A stretch of 64,000 bases of DNA from Flavobacterium sp. N1736 (GTDB lineage Bacteria > Bacteroidota > Bacteroidia > Flavobacteriales > Flavobacteriaceae). This document shows positions 24,005 to 32,150 of the stretch, piece by piece (the first letter of the stretch is position 1; each line of letters opens with the position of its first letter). The position numbers and the translations under genes were made by a program. Below the pieces are notes generated by a model. That model saw only the letters and a program-made list of their open reading frames with translations. It searched no databases and was not told the DNA's origin. The stretch covers positions 2,542,001-2,606,000 of the forward strand of contig NZ_CP109994.1 in the NCBI RefSeq assembly GCF_025947065.1, read 5' to 3'.

Positions 24005-25405
24005 TTGAAACCTTTTATACTCAACACACATTACAAACAAATTCTGGCAGACACGATCACGCCGGTAAGTATTTATTTTAAAATCAGAGATAAATTCCCA
24101 AACAGTTTATTACTTGAAAGTAGTGATTATCACGGAAATGACAATAGTTTCTCCTACATCTGCTGTAATCCGATTGCGACGATTAAAATCGAAAACGAAA
24201 CTATCTCAAAAACTTTTCCTGACGGATCAACAGAACAAATTGCAATCGACGCTGCAACCAATATTCCCGAAGTAATTCAGGAGTTTTCAAGTCAGTTTCA
24301 ATCAGAGAAAAATGATTTTAAATTCATTAATAACGGTTTATTCGGATATATTTCTTACGATGCCGTTCGTTATTTTGAGAAAGTTTCGATTGCAAAAAAA
24401 GACAATGCCACTTCAATTCCGGATGTATTTTATGCCGTTTATCAAAACATAATCGCCATTAATCATTTTAAAAATGAAGCATATATTTTTTGTCATAGTG
24501 TAGACGGAAGAAACAATATTTCGGAAATCGAGCAATTATTACAATCCAGAAATATTGCATCTTATAAATTTACCAAAGAAGGCGAAGGTTTTTCTAATTT
24601 AACCGATGAAGAATTCAAGCACAATGTGGCTTTAGCCAAAAAACACTGTTTTCGCGGCGATGTATTTCAATTGGTATTATCGCGTCGTTTTACACAAGGT
24701 TTTAAAGGCGACGAATTCAATGTTTACAGAGCTTTACGCAGTATAAATCCGTCTCCGTATTTGTTCTTTTTTGATTATGGAGATTTCAAAATATTTGGGT
24801 CTTCGCCCGAAGCACAAATTATCGTAAAAAACAGAAAAGCCGAAATTCACCCAATCGCAGGAACTTTTAAAAGAACCGGAAATGACGAACGCGATGCACT
24901 TTTAGCCAAAGAACTTTCTGAAGATAAAAAAGAAAACAGTGAGCACGTCATGCTTGTTGATTTGGCAAGAAACGATTTAAGTAGAAACGGACATGATGTA
25001 AACGTAGAAAAATACAGAGAAGTTCAGTTTTTCTCGCATGTAATTCACTTGGTTTCGAAAGTTACAGGTCATTTACATGAAAAAGCAACCACGATGCAAG
25101 TTGTTGCAGATACTTTTCCGGCAGGAACTTTAAGCGGTGCGCCAAAACACAGAGCGATGCAATTGATTGAAGATTATGAAAAAACAAATCGTAATTTTTA
25201 CGGAGGCGCAATTGGTTTCATGGATTTTAATGGAAACTTTAATCATGCGATTATGATTCGAACTTTCCTAAGTAAAAATCATCAATTACATTGTCAGGCG
25301 GGAGCAGGAATCGTAGCAAGTTCTGATGAAGAAAGCGAAATGCAGGAGGTTTATAATAAATTAAGAGCTTTGAATACAGCGCTGGAAATGGCGGAAAAAA
25401 TTTAG
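24005..25405 (+). CDS. trpE: Anthranilate synthase component I
   Basis: Makes anthranilate from chorismate with ammonia supplied by TrpG, the first step of tryptophan synthesis. The 466-residue protein has the chorismate-binding domain in its C-terminal 260 residues: IHPIAGTFKRTG, ARNDLSRNG, TFPAGTLSGAPKHRAM and GAGIVASSDEESEMQEVYNK. The N-terminal region (about 14-60) includes LLLESSDYHG, close to the LLES tryptophan feedback site. The start codon appears to be TTG (24005); there is no ATG that would leave the N-terminal domain intact. It is the first structural gene after the attenuator. Confidence 0.95.
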   Translation: MKPFILNTHYKQILADTITPVSIYFKIRDKFPNSLLLESSDYHGNDNSFSYICCNPIATIKIENETISKTFPDGSTEQIAIDAATNIPEVIQEFSSQFQSEKNDFKFINNGLFGYISYDAVRYFEKVSIAKKDNATSIPDVFYAVYQNIIAINHFKNEAYIFCHSVDGRNNISEIEQLLQSRNIASYKFTKEGEGFSNLTDEEFKHNVALAKKHCFRGDVFQLVLSRRFTQGFKGDEFNVYRALRSINPSPYLFFFDYGDFKIFGSSPEAQIIVKNRKAEIHPIAGTFKRTGNDERDALLAKELSEDKKENSEHVMLVDLARNDLSRNGHDVNVEKYREVQFFSHVIHLVSKVTGHLHEKATTMQVVADTFPAGTLSGAPKHRAMQLIEDYEKTNRNFYGGAIGFMDFNGNFNHAIMIRTFLSKNHQLHCQAGAGIVASSDEESEMQEVYNKLRALNTALEMAEKI

Positions 25406-25431
25406 TTTTTAGTCACAGTTACAGTCACAGA

Positions 25432-25490
25432 ACCTGAAACTTGAAACTTGAAACAAAAAAAACCTGAAACCTTGAAACCTGAAACTAAAA
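25432..25490. repeat. Family A repeat units between trpE and the lipocalin-like gene
   Basis: Tandem CTGAAACTTGAAAC and CCTGAAACCTTGAAACC units all in one orientation, followed at once by the ATG at 25497. No complementary arm is present here. Confidence 0.65.
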
Positions 25491-25496
25491 ATATAC

Positions 25497-25946
25497 ATGA
25501 AAAACATTATTCCCTTTTTGATTTCAATTATGCTTTTTGCCGCTTGCGAATCTAAGAAAGAATCAAATGCAAATCCGTTAGCGGGAACCTGGCGTCTTAT
25601 ATCAGCAGAAACGACAGAAAAAGATTCGACATTCTCGACTTTCAATCCAAAAACAAAAATGATAAAGATTATAAATGAGACACATTTTGCATTTTTCAAT
25701 CATGATTTAAACAATGGAAAAGACAGTACAGCAGCCGTATTTTTTGGCGGAGGCGGAAAATATACTTTGAAAGATAGTATTTATACTGAAAATCTGGAAT
25801 ATTTTAATAACCGTCAATGGGAAAATGGCAAGTTTGAGTTTACAGTAAAAATTAAAAATGACACGTTGACTCAAAAAGGAATCGAAAAAGTAGAAAAATT
25901 AGGAATCGACCGCATTATTACTGAAAAGTACGTTCGAGAGAAATAA
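25497..25946 (+). CDS. Lipocalin-like lipoprotein inserted within the trp operon
   Basis: A 149-residue lipoprotein. The signal peptide ends in the lipobox FAAC (MKNIIPFLISIMLFAAC, Cys17). The mature part begins with NPLAGTWRLISAE, the common start of lipocalin-like proteins, and has eight or so short beta strands. It lies between trpE and trpG on the same strand with repeats in both gaps. No link to tryptophan synthesis is known, so it is probably a passenger gene expressed with the operon. Confidence 0.7.
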   Translation: MKNIIPFLISIMLFAACESKKESNANPLAGTWRLISAETTEKDSTFSTFNPKTKMIKIINETHFAFFNHDLNNGKDSTAAVFFGGGGKYTLKDSIYTENLEYFNNRQWENGKFEFTVKIKNDTLTQKGIEKVEKLGIDRIITEKYVREK

Positions 25947-25970
25947 AAATTTAGTTTCAAGTGTTCTTTG

Positions 25971-26008
25971 TTTCAAGTTTCAAGTTATTGGAACTTGAAA
26001 CTTGAAAC
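25971..26008. repeat. Palindromic repeat, family A, between the lipocalin-like gene and trpG
   Basis: TTTCAAGTTTCAAGTT and AACTTGAAACTTGAAA form a perfect 16-bp stem with a short loop (ATTGG). The remainder of the gap holds a GAGGCTTTAGCCGAATTGGC segment. Confidence 0.75.
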
Positions 26009-26061
26009 TTGACACGAGGCTTTAGCCGAATTGGCGAAGCAAACCTGAAACAAAAAAAGAC

Positions 26062-26628
26062 ATGAAAAAAATATTAGTTATAGACAATTACGATAGTTTC
26101 ACGTATAATTTAGTGCACTATTTAGAAGATTTAAACTGCGAAGTTACCGTTTACAGAAACGATGAATTTGATATTGACGAAATCGCAACTTTTGATAAAA
26201 TTTTACTTTCGCCGGGACCGGGAATTCCGGATGAAGCTGGCTTATTAAAAGCGGTAATTGAGAAATATGCGCCAACAAAAAGTATTTTAGGCGTTTGTTT
26301 AGGACAACAGGCGATTGGAGAAGTTTTTGGCGGAACACTTTCTAACCTTGATAAAGTATATCACGGCGTTGCCACAAACGTAAAAACCGTAGTTTCAGAT
26401 GAAATTCTATTTGAAGGTTTAGGAAATGAATTTGAAGTTGGCAGATACCATTCATGGGTCGTTGACGCAAATTTACCTGACGTTCTTGAAGCCACTTCAA
26501 TCGACGAAAACGGGCAAATTATGTCATTAAGACACAAAACGTTTGACGTAAGAGGCGTTCAGTTTCACCCGGAAAGTGTTTTGACTCCAAAAGGAAAATT
26601 GATTTTAGAAAATTGGATTAATAGCTAG
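26062..26628 (+). CDS. trpG: Anthranilate synthase component II (glutamine amidotransferase)
   Basis: Class I glutamine amidotransferase of 188 residues that hydrolyses glutamine and passes ammonia to TrpE. The start VIDNYDSFTYNLVHYL is the family signature. The catalytic Cys79 is in GVCLGQQAIGE, and His169 and Glu171 are in QFHPESVLTP. The oxyanion loop LSPGPGIPDEAG is present. As in many Bacteroidota it may also serve 4-amino-4-deoxychorismate synthase (PabA); no pabB is seen here. It follows a lipocalin-like gene in the trp operon. Confidence 0.95.
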   Translation: MKKILVIDNYDSFTYNLVHYLEDLNCEVTVYRNDEFDIDEIATFDKILLSPGPGIPDEAGLLKAVIEKYAPTKSILGVCLGQQAIGEVFGGTLSNLDKVYHGVATNVKTVVSDEILFEGLGNEFEVGRYHSWVVDANLPDVLEATSIDENGQIMSLRHKTFDVRGVQFHPESVLTPKGKLILENWINS

Positions 26629-26639
26629 TATTCAGTCAC

Positions 26640-26705
26640 AGTTTACAGTAAAAAAACTTAGTCCCGAAGTCTCGGGATAGTTTCTCAGAACCTTAGCAAC
26701 TTAAA
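26640..26705. repeat. Family C repeat (CTTAG..AGAACCTTAGCAACTTA) between trpG and trpD
   Basis: Contains AACTTAGTCCCGAAGTCTCG and AGAACCTTAGCAACTTA; the central CCCGAAGTCTCGGG is a short hairpin. Similar units lie at 45305-45400, 52459-52500, 52903-52944 and 53015-53055. Confidence 0.6.
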
Positions 26706-26712
26706 AGAAAAA

Positions 26713-27705
26713 ATGAAAACAATATTAAATAAATTAATCAATCACGAAGTGCTTTCAAAAGAAGAAGCTAAAAATGTATTGATTAATATTTCAAGCGGAA
26801 GTTATAATCCAAGTCAGATTTCGGCATTTTTGACCGTATTTATGATGCGAAGTATTACGATTGATGAGCTTTCGGGATTTCGTGAAGCTTTATTAGAATT
26901 ATGTGTTCGTGTTGATTTATCAGCTTACAATACAATCGATTTATGCGGAACGGGCGGTGACGGAAAAGATACTTTCAACATCTCGACTTTGGCATCATTT
27001 ATAGCAGCCGGAGCGGGAATAAAAGTCGCCAAACACGGAAATTATGGTGTTTCATCGATTTCAGGATCAAGCAACGTAATGGAAAAAATGGGAATTAAAT
27101 TCAGTAATGATTCTTCGTTTTTAGAAAAATGTATCGATCAGTCCGGAATTTGTGTTTTACACGCTCCCCTATTTCACCCTGCAATGAAAAATGTTGGGCC
27201 AATCCGTAAAGAATTAGCCGTAAAAACCTTCTTTAATATGTTGGGACCAATGGTGAATCCGTCATTTCCTAAAAATCAATTGGTTGGTGTTTTCAATTTA
27301 GAATTGGCAAGAATCTACGCTTATTTATACCAAAGTACAGATGTGAATTTTACGATTTTACATTCGCTTGACGGTTATGATGAAATTTCTTTAACCGGAC
27401 CAACCAAAACAATTTCAAATCATATGGAAGGCATGCTAAAACCGGAAGATTTTGGTGTTCGCCTTTTATCGCAAAGCGAAATCGAAGGTGGAAAAACCAT
27501 TGAAGAATCTGCAGATATGTTTATAAACATTCTTTCAGGAAAAGGAACCGAAGCGCAGAATAATGTTGTTTGTGCAAACGCTGCAATGGCAATTTCGACT
27601 GTAACAAAATGCTCTCCGTTAGAAGGTTTTGAATTAGCAAAGGAAAGTCTATTCTCCGGAAAAGGGATTCAGGCATTGAAAACATTACAAGAACTAAGCA
27701 GGTAA
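26713..27705 (+). CDS. trpD: Anthranilate phosphoribosyltransferase
   Basis: Transfers phosphoribose from PRPP to anthranilate. The 330-residue protein has the PRPP-binding loop CGTGGDGKDTFNIST (about residues 78-92), the anthranilate-site segment KHGNYGVSSISGSSNVME (about 107-124) and HPAMKNVGPIRKEL (about 155-168). Length and N-terminal helical domain are normal for the family. It lies between trpG and trpC with repeats in both gaps. Confidence 0.96.
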   Translation: MKTILNKLINHEVLSKEEAKNVLINISSGSYNPSQISAFLTVFMMRSITIDELSGFREALLELCVRVDLSAYNTIDLCGTGGDGKDTFNISTLASFIAAGAGIKVAKHGNYGVSSISGSSNVMEKMGIKFSNDSSFLEKCIDQSGICVLHAPLFHPAMKNVGPIRKELAVKTFFNMLGPMVNPSFPKNQLVGVFNLELARIYAYLYQSTDVNFTILHSLDGYDEISLTGPTKTISNHMEGMLKPEDFGVRLLSQSEIEGGKTIEESADMFINILSGKGTEAQNNVVCANAAMAISTVTKCSPLEGFELAKESLFSGKGIQALKTLQELSR

Positions 27706-27719
27706 AAATATAGTTTCAG

Positions 27720-27778
27720 GTTTGTTGTTTCAGGTTTCAAGTTGTTGGAGCGTGAAACTTGAAACCTGAAACCTGAAA
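27720..27778. repeat. Palindromic repeat, family A, between trpD and trpC
   Basis: TTTCAGGTTTCAAGTT pairs with AACTTGAAACCTGAAA (with a GTTGGAGCGTGA loop region), then one more CCTGAAAC unit. It ends 12 bp before the trpC start. Confidence 0.75.
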
Positions 27779-27790
27779 CAAACAAAACTC

Positions 27791-28573
27791 ATGAATATAC
27801 TCGATAAAATAATATTTGATAAACAGCGAGAAGTCGTTTTAAAAAAATCCATCATTCCGGTTTCGCAATTGGAAAGTTCTGTATTTTTTGGAAGAGAAAC
27901 GATTTCTTTAAGTCAAAAACTTAGAACAAGTTCTACAGGAATTATAGCAGAACACAAACGTCGTTCGCCTTCAAAATCAGTAATTAACCATAGTTTTACG
28001 GTTGAAGAAGTAGTAAAAGGTTATGAAAATGCCGGCGCTTGCGGAATTTCGGTTTTAACAGATGGAAAATATTTTGGAGGTTCTCTAGACGATTTACTTT
28101 TAGCAAGAGCGAGCGTAAATATTCCGCTATTGCGAAAAGAATTTATTGTTGATGAATACCAAATTTTGGAAGCCAAAGCTTTTGGAGCCGATTTGATTTT
28201 ATTGATTGCAGCAGTTTTAACTCGTGAAGAAATCAAATCATTATCTGAATTTGCTAAGAAATTAGGCTTAGAAGTTCTACTGGAAGTTCATAATCAGGAA
28301 GAACTGGAAAAATCGATTATGCCTAGTTTAGATATGATTGGCGTGAACAATAGAAATTTAAAAACGTTTGAGGTTAGCCTGGATTTCAGCAAACAACTGG
28401 CATCACAAATTCCGAATGATTTTGTAAAGGTTTCAGAAAGCGGCATTTCATCCATCGAAGCTATTTCAGAACTTAAACCTTACGGTTACAGCGGTTTCTT
28501 AATTGGAGAAAACTTCATGAAAACTGATAACGCCGGTCAAGCAGCAACAAAATTTATAAAAAGCTTACAATAA
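27791..28573 (+). CDS. trpC: Indole-3-glycerol phosphate synthase
   Basis: A 260-residue TIM-barrel enzyme that closes the indole ring. The phosphate/substrate signature AEHKRRSPSKS (about residues 54-64) contains the catalytic Lys, ACGISVLTDGKYFGGSLDDL (about 83-102) holds the second active-site segment, and GVNNRNLKTFEVS with VSESGISS follows near residues 179-220. It is the separate single-function form, not fused to trpF, which follows it 87 bp later. Confidence 0.95.
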   Translation: MNILDKIIFDKQREVVLKKSIIPVSQLESSVFFGRETISLSQKLRTSSTGIIAEHKRRSPSKSVINHSFTVEEVVKGYENAGACGISVLTDGKYFGGSLDDLLLARASVNIPLLRKEFIVDEYQILEAKAFGADLILLIAAVLTREEIKSLSEFAKKLGLEVLLEVHNQEELEKSIMPSLDMIGVNNRNLKTFEVSLDFSKQLASQIPNDFVKVSESGISSIEAISELKPYGYSGFLIGENFMKTDNAGQAATKFIKSLQ

Positions 28574-28642
28574 ACACGAATTTCACGAATTAGCACGAAG
28601 AAAAATTAAAAAAAACTTTGTGTCTTAGTGCCTTCGTAGCAA
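28574..28642. repeat. Family E repeat (CACGAATTTCACGAATTAGCAC) between trpC and trpF
   Basis: CACGAATTTCACGAATT and AGCACGAAG at the left and GTGCCTTCGTAGC at the right give a weak palindrome. Complete copies of this family are at 37825-37968 and 63401-63448. Confidence 0.6.
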
Positions 28643-28660
28643 AAAAATAAACACAATACA

Positions 28661-29293
28661 ATGAAACTCAAAATATGCGGTATGAAATATCCCGAAAACA
28701 TTCTCGAAGTAGGTGCACTCCTACCCGATTATATGGGATTTATTTTCTGGGAAAAATCCGCTCGATATTTTAACGGAACAATTCCGGAACTAATAGGAAC
28801 GATTAAAAAAGTGGGCGTTTTTGTCAATCAGACTCAGGAAGAAATTCTGGAAAAAGTTGTAAAATACAATTTGCAAGCCATTCAGCTTCACGGAAATGAA
28901 TCTGTTGAATTTTTATTGGAACTAAAAACAAAATTGAATAAAAAAATAGAACTTATAAAAGTATTTTCGGCTGATAATGATTTCGATTTCGAAATTACAA
29001 AACCATTCGAATCTGTTTGCGATTACTTTTTATTCGATACAAAAGGAAAATTACCCGGCGGAAACGGAACCACTTTTGACTGGACAATATTAAAAAAATA
29101 CAAATCTGATAAACCCTTCTTTTTGAGTGGCGGAATCGGAATAAACGAATTAAAAGCCATAGAAGAAATTTCAAAAACCAATTTACCTATTTACGGTATT
29201 GATGTAAATAGTAAATTTGAAATTGAACCCGGGCTGAAAAACAAAAATCTATTTAGCAATTTCAAACGAAAATTTGATGTTGCCAACTTTTAA
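28661..29293 (+). CDS. trpF: Phosphoribosylanthranilate isomerase
   Basis: A 210-residue TIM-barrel isomerase. The N-terminal LKICGMKYPENI contains the catalytic Cys (residue 5), FIFWEKSARYF and IQLHGNESVEFL follow, and the C-terminal phosphate-binding region includes LSGGIGINEL and GIDVNSKFEIEPGLKN with the catalytic Asp. It ends 12 bp before trpB, the usual pairing for sequential steps. Confidence 0.95.
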   Translation: MKLKICGMKYPENILEVGALLPDYMGFIFWEKSARYFNGTIPELIGTIKKVGVFVNQTQEEILEKVVKYNLQAIQLHGNESVEFLLELKTKLNKKIELIKVFSADNDFDFEITKPFESVCDYFLFDTKGKLPGGNGTTFDWTILKKYKSDKPFFLSGGIGINELKAIEEISKTNLPIYGIDVNSKFEIEPGLKNKNLFSNFKRKFDVANF

Positions 29294-29305
29294 AATTGGA
29301 ATAAA

Positions 29306-30487
29306 ATGAATTTTAATGTCAACGAAAAAGGCTATTATGGAGAATTTGGAGGTGCTTACATTCCTGAAATGCTGTATCCAAATGTGGAAGAATTACGCCA
29401 AAACTATTTAAAAATAACAAGCGAGCCAGATTTTAAAGCCGAGTTCGACCAATTGCTAAAAGATTACGTTGGGCGTCCAAGTCCGCTTTATTTTGCCAAG
29501 CGATTATCTGAAAAATACAATACAAAAGTCTACTTAAAAAGAGAAGACTTAAACCATACCGGAGCTCATAAAGTTAATAATACAATTGGGCAAATATTAG
29601 TTGCCAGACGCTTGGGCAAAAAAAGAATTATTGCCGAAACCGGAGCTGGTCAACACGGAGTTGCAACTGCAACAGTTTGCGCGTTAATGGGCATGGAATG
29701 CATCGTGTATATGGGCGAAATTGACATTGCGCGTCAGGCACCAAATGTTGCCCGTATGAAAATGTTAGGCGCAGAAGTTCGTCCGGCACTTTCAGGTTCA
29801 AGAACGTTAAAAGATGCTACAAACGAAGCCATTCGCGACTGGATTAATAATCCCGTTGACACGCATTATATTATTGGTTCTGCGATTGGGCCACATCCTT
29901 ATCCGGATATGGTGACGCGTTTTCAAAGTGTTATTTCAGAAGAAATAAAATGGCAGTTGAAAGAAAAAGAAGGACGTGAAAATCCTGATTATGTTGTTGC
30001 TTGTATTGGTGGCGGAAGTAACGCAGCCGGAACTTATTATCACTTTTTGCACGAACCACAAGTTGGCATTATTGCCGTTGAAGCAGCAGGAAAAGGCGTT
30101 GACAGCGGTCATAGTGCCGCAACAAGTAAACTGGGAAAAGTAGGCGTTATTCACGGTTGTAAAACGCTTTTAATGCAAACTCCAGACGGACAAATTACGG
30201 AACCTTATTCGATTTCGGCAGGTTTGGATTATCCGGGAGTTGGACCAATGCACGCGCATTTAGCACAAACAGGTCGTGGAGAATTTTTCTCGGTAACGGA
30301 TGACGATGCGATGAATGCCGGTTTGCAGCTTACAAAATTAGAAGGGATTATTCCGGCGATCGAGAGCGCGCATGCATTTGCAGTTTTAGATCAAAAGAAA
30401 TTTAAACCAACAGATATTGTCGTGATAAGCCTTTCTGGTCGCGGCGATAAAGATTTAGACAATTATATCGATTATTTTAAGTTGTAA
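29306..30487 (+). CDS. trpB: Tryptophan synthase beta subunit
   Basis: A 393-residue pyridoxal-phosphate enzyme that condenses indole and serine. The PLP-binding lysine is Lys89 in LNHTGAHKVNN. AETGAGQHGVATAT, GGGSNAAGTYY (phosphate loop) and SGRGDKDLDNY are all present. The start MNFNVNEKGYYGEFGGAYIP is typical of TrpB1. It is separated from trpA by a small unrelated gene and a repeat, whereas the two are usually adjacent. Confidence 0.97.
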   Translation: MNFNVNEKGYYGEFGGAYIPEMLYPNVEELRQNYLKITSEPDFKAEFDQLLKDYVGRPSPLYFAKRLSEKYNTKVYLKREDLNHTGAHKVNNTIGQILVARRLGKKRIIAETGAGQHGVATATVCALMGMECIVYMGEIDIARQAPNVARMKMLGAEVRPALSGSRTLKDATNEAIRDWINNPVDTHYIIGSAIGPHPYPDMVTRFQSVISEEIKWQLKEKEGRENPDYVVACIGGGSNAAGTYYHFLHEPQVGIIAVEAAGKGVDSGHSAATSKLGKVGVIHGCKTLLMQTPDGQITEPYSISAGLDYPGVGPMHAHLAQTGRGEFFSVTDDDAMNAGLQLTKLEGIIPAIESAHAFAVLDQKKFKPTDIVVISLSGRGDKDLDNYIDYFKL

Positions 30488-30514
30488 ATAAATAACTGGA
30501 AAAATAAATAATTT

Positions 30515-30832
30515 ATGGAAAAGTTATTCTCATACGGAACATTACGGTCGAAAGAAATTCAAATGCGACTTTTTAATAAAGTATTAACCGGAAGCCCGGA
30601 TTCTCTTTTGGGGCACAAACTAAAAAGCCTGCAAATTGAAGAAGAATTTGGAATGGCAGATTATGTCGTGGTTGTTCCCAGTGACGATCTTTCGGACATT
30701 ATACATGGTGTTGTTTTCACTATTTCAAATACAGATTTGTCTAAAGTAGATGTATTCGAATCGAATGCTTATAAAAGGGTTCGCGTAACGTTAAGATCCG
30801 GAATTGAAGCCTGGATTTATATGGAAAATTAA
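30515..30832 (+). CDS. Gamma-glutamylcyclotransferase-like (AIG2/GGCT fold) protein
   Basis: A 105-residue cytoplasmic protein. It opens with LFSYGTLRSKEIQMRLF, the conserved YGTLR motif, and has the catalytic-glutamate region VDVFESNAYKRVRVTL (about residues 76-91). This fold includes enzymes that cleave gamma-glutamyl amines or peptides, with loss of glutamyl as 5-oxoproline. It lies between trpB and trpA. A role in tryptophan synthesis is not known; it is probably a passenger in the operon. Confidence 0.8.
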   Translation: MEKLFSYGTLRSKEIQMRLFNKVLTGSPDSLLGHKLKSLQIEEEFGMADYVVVVPSDDLSDIIHGVVFTISNTDLSKVDVFESNAYKRVRVTLRSGIEAWIYMEN

Positions 30833-30865
30833 TAAAGGTGAACTTGTTGAGCAAATGAATGATAG

Positions 30866-31027
30866 TGCCACAGATTTTACTGATTCTCACTGATTTTGTT
30901 TCACGCAGATTCGGCAGATTAAAACAGATTTAATTAAAAAAATCTGCGCGAATCGGCTTAAATCTTTTTGAAATCTGCGTGAAATAAATTTAAAGTTAAT
31001 CAGTTAAAACCCTTTTAATCTGTGGCA
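30866..31027. repeat. Nested palindromic repeat (family D) between the GGCT-like gene and trpA
   Basis: GCCACAGATT (30867-30876) pairs with AATCTGTGGC (31017-31026) as the outer stem. Inside it, TTTCACGCAGATT (30900-30912) pairs with AAATCTGCGTGAAA (30971-30984). The gap 30833-31092 (260 bp) contains nothing else recognisable. Confidence 0.75.
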
Positions 31028-31092
31028 AAAACTTAATAATATATATCTGCAAGGTTTTGAAAAGCTTGCAGGAGTAAATAAAAAATATTAAA

Positions 31093-31854
31093 ATGAACAG
31101 AATAACTCAAAAATTACAAGAAGACAAAAAGATACTTTCTATCTATTTTTCTGCCGGATATCCGAACTTAAACGATACGGTTCAGATTATTGAGGATTTA
31201 GAGAAAAATGGAGTTGATTTAATCGAAATAGGTTTGCCTTTTAGTGATCCTTTGGCCGATGGACCAACAATTCAGGCAAGTTCTACAAAGGCACTTCATA
31301 ACGGAATGACAACTCAAATTCTTTTCGACCAGCTGAAAAACATCCGTGAAAGCGTAAAAATTCCGTTGATTATTATGGGATATTTTAATCCGATGTTACA
31401 ATACGGAGTGGAAGAATTTTGTAAAAAATGTGCCGAAATTGGTATCGACGGATTGATTATTCCGGATTTGCCGGTTGATGTTTATGCGGATGAATACAAG
31501 GCAATTTTTGAAAAATACGGTTTAATAAATGTGTTTTTGATTACGCCACAAACTTCAGACGAACGTATTCGTTTCATCGACAGTGTTTCAAATGGCTTTA
31601 TTTATATGGTAAGTTCTGCAAGTGTTACGGGTTCTCAATCTGGTTTTGGCAACACACAGGAAAGTTATTTCGAAAGAATCGGAAATATGAATTTGAAAAA
31701 TCCTCAGATTGTTGGTTTTGGAATTTCAAATAAAGAAACTTTTAATCAAGCAACAAAATTTGCAAAAGGCGCTATTATTGGAAGTGCTTTTATTAAACAT
31801 TTGAGTGAAAATGGAAGCGGGAAAATTAGTGAATTTGTTGGGGAGATTAGGTAA
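31093..31854 (+). CDS. trpA: Tryptophan synthase alpha subunit
   Basis: A 253-residue TIM-barrel enzyme that splits indole-glycerol phosphate to indole. The catalytic Glu and Asp lie in VDLIEIGLPFSDPLADGP (about residues 44-61), and GLIIPDLPVD, YMVSSASVTGSQSGF and VGFGISNKE are also present. It is the last trp gene, 605 bp after trpB, and is followed by a terminator at 31986-32019. Confidence 0.96.
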   Translation: MNRITQKLQEDKKILSIYFSAGYPNLNDTVQIIEDLEKNGVDLIEIGLPFSDPLADGPTIQASSTKALHNGMTTQILFDQLKNIRESVKIPLIIMGYFNPMLQYGVEEFCKKCAEIGIDGLIIPDLPVDVYADEYKAIFEKYGLINVFLITPQTSDERIRFIDSVSNGFIYMVSSASVTGSQSGFGNTQESYFERIGNMNLKNPQIVGFGISNKETFNQATKFAKGAIIGSAFIKHLSENGSGKISEFVGEIR

Positions 31855-31892
31855 AAAAGTATTGAATTAAACGAATAAACGTTTAGTTTATC

Positions 31893-31977
31893 ATTTCGAT
31901 CCCGAGGCTTCGGGAGAGAATCGCACTCGTAATCGACAAAGATTGGCGACTTTCCTTACGTCCCGAAGCTTCACAAA
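31893..31977. repeat. Family G-like repeat after trpA
   Basis: TCATTTCGATCCCGAGGC then GGGAGAGAATCGCACTCG and TAATCGACAAAGATTGGCGA resemble the fuller element at 49449-49543, with an inverted CCCGAAGCTTC at the right. Confidence 0.5.
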
Positions 31978-31985
31978 AACATAGG

Positions 31986-32019
31986 AAAAAAGCTGAAATT
32001 TATGTTTTCAGCTTTTTTT
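31986..32019 (+). terminator. Hairpin terminator at the end of the trp operon
   Basis: AAAAAAGCTGAAA pairs with TTTCAGCTTTTTT around an ATTTATGT loop, about 130 bp after the trpA stop codon. Confidence 0.8.
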
Positions 32020-32091
32020 ATTGGTATATAAAGCATAATTTATACATAAAACGACTAAACCGTTTTCTGTTAAAATTGTGTTAAAATAAAA

Positions 32092-32129
32092 TTAAACAAC
32101 TGTTTAAATTAAACGCTTGTTTAATTTTG
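32092..32129 (+). promoter_or_regulatory. TetR promoter with two tandem palindromic operators
   Basis: TTAAACAACTGTTTAA (32092-32107) and TTAAACGCTTGTTTAA (32109-32124) share the form TTAAACnnnTGTTTAA and are 17 bp apart centre to centre. The -7 box TAATTTTG (32122-32129) overlaps the second. The start codon of the TetR gene is 22 bp downstream, so binding would block its own efflux operon. Confidence 0.7.
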
Positions 32130-32150
32130 TACCCGATTAGAAACAATACC

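Noticed and set aside
32127..32150. Eight-residue N-terminal extension of the TetR protein from a TTG
   Set aside because: The TTG is part of the -7 box, so the ATG at 32151 is the start.
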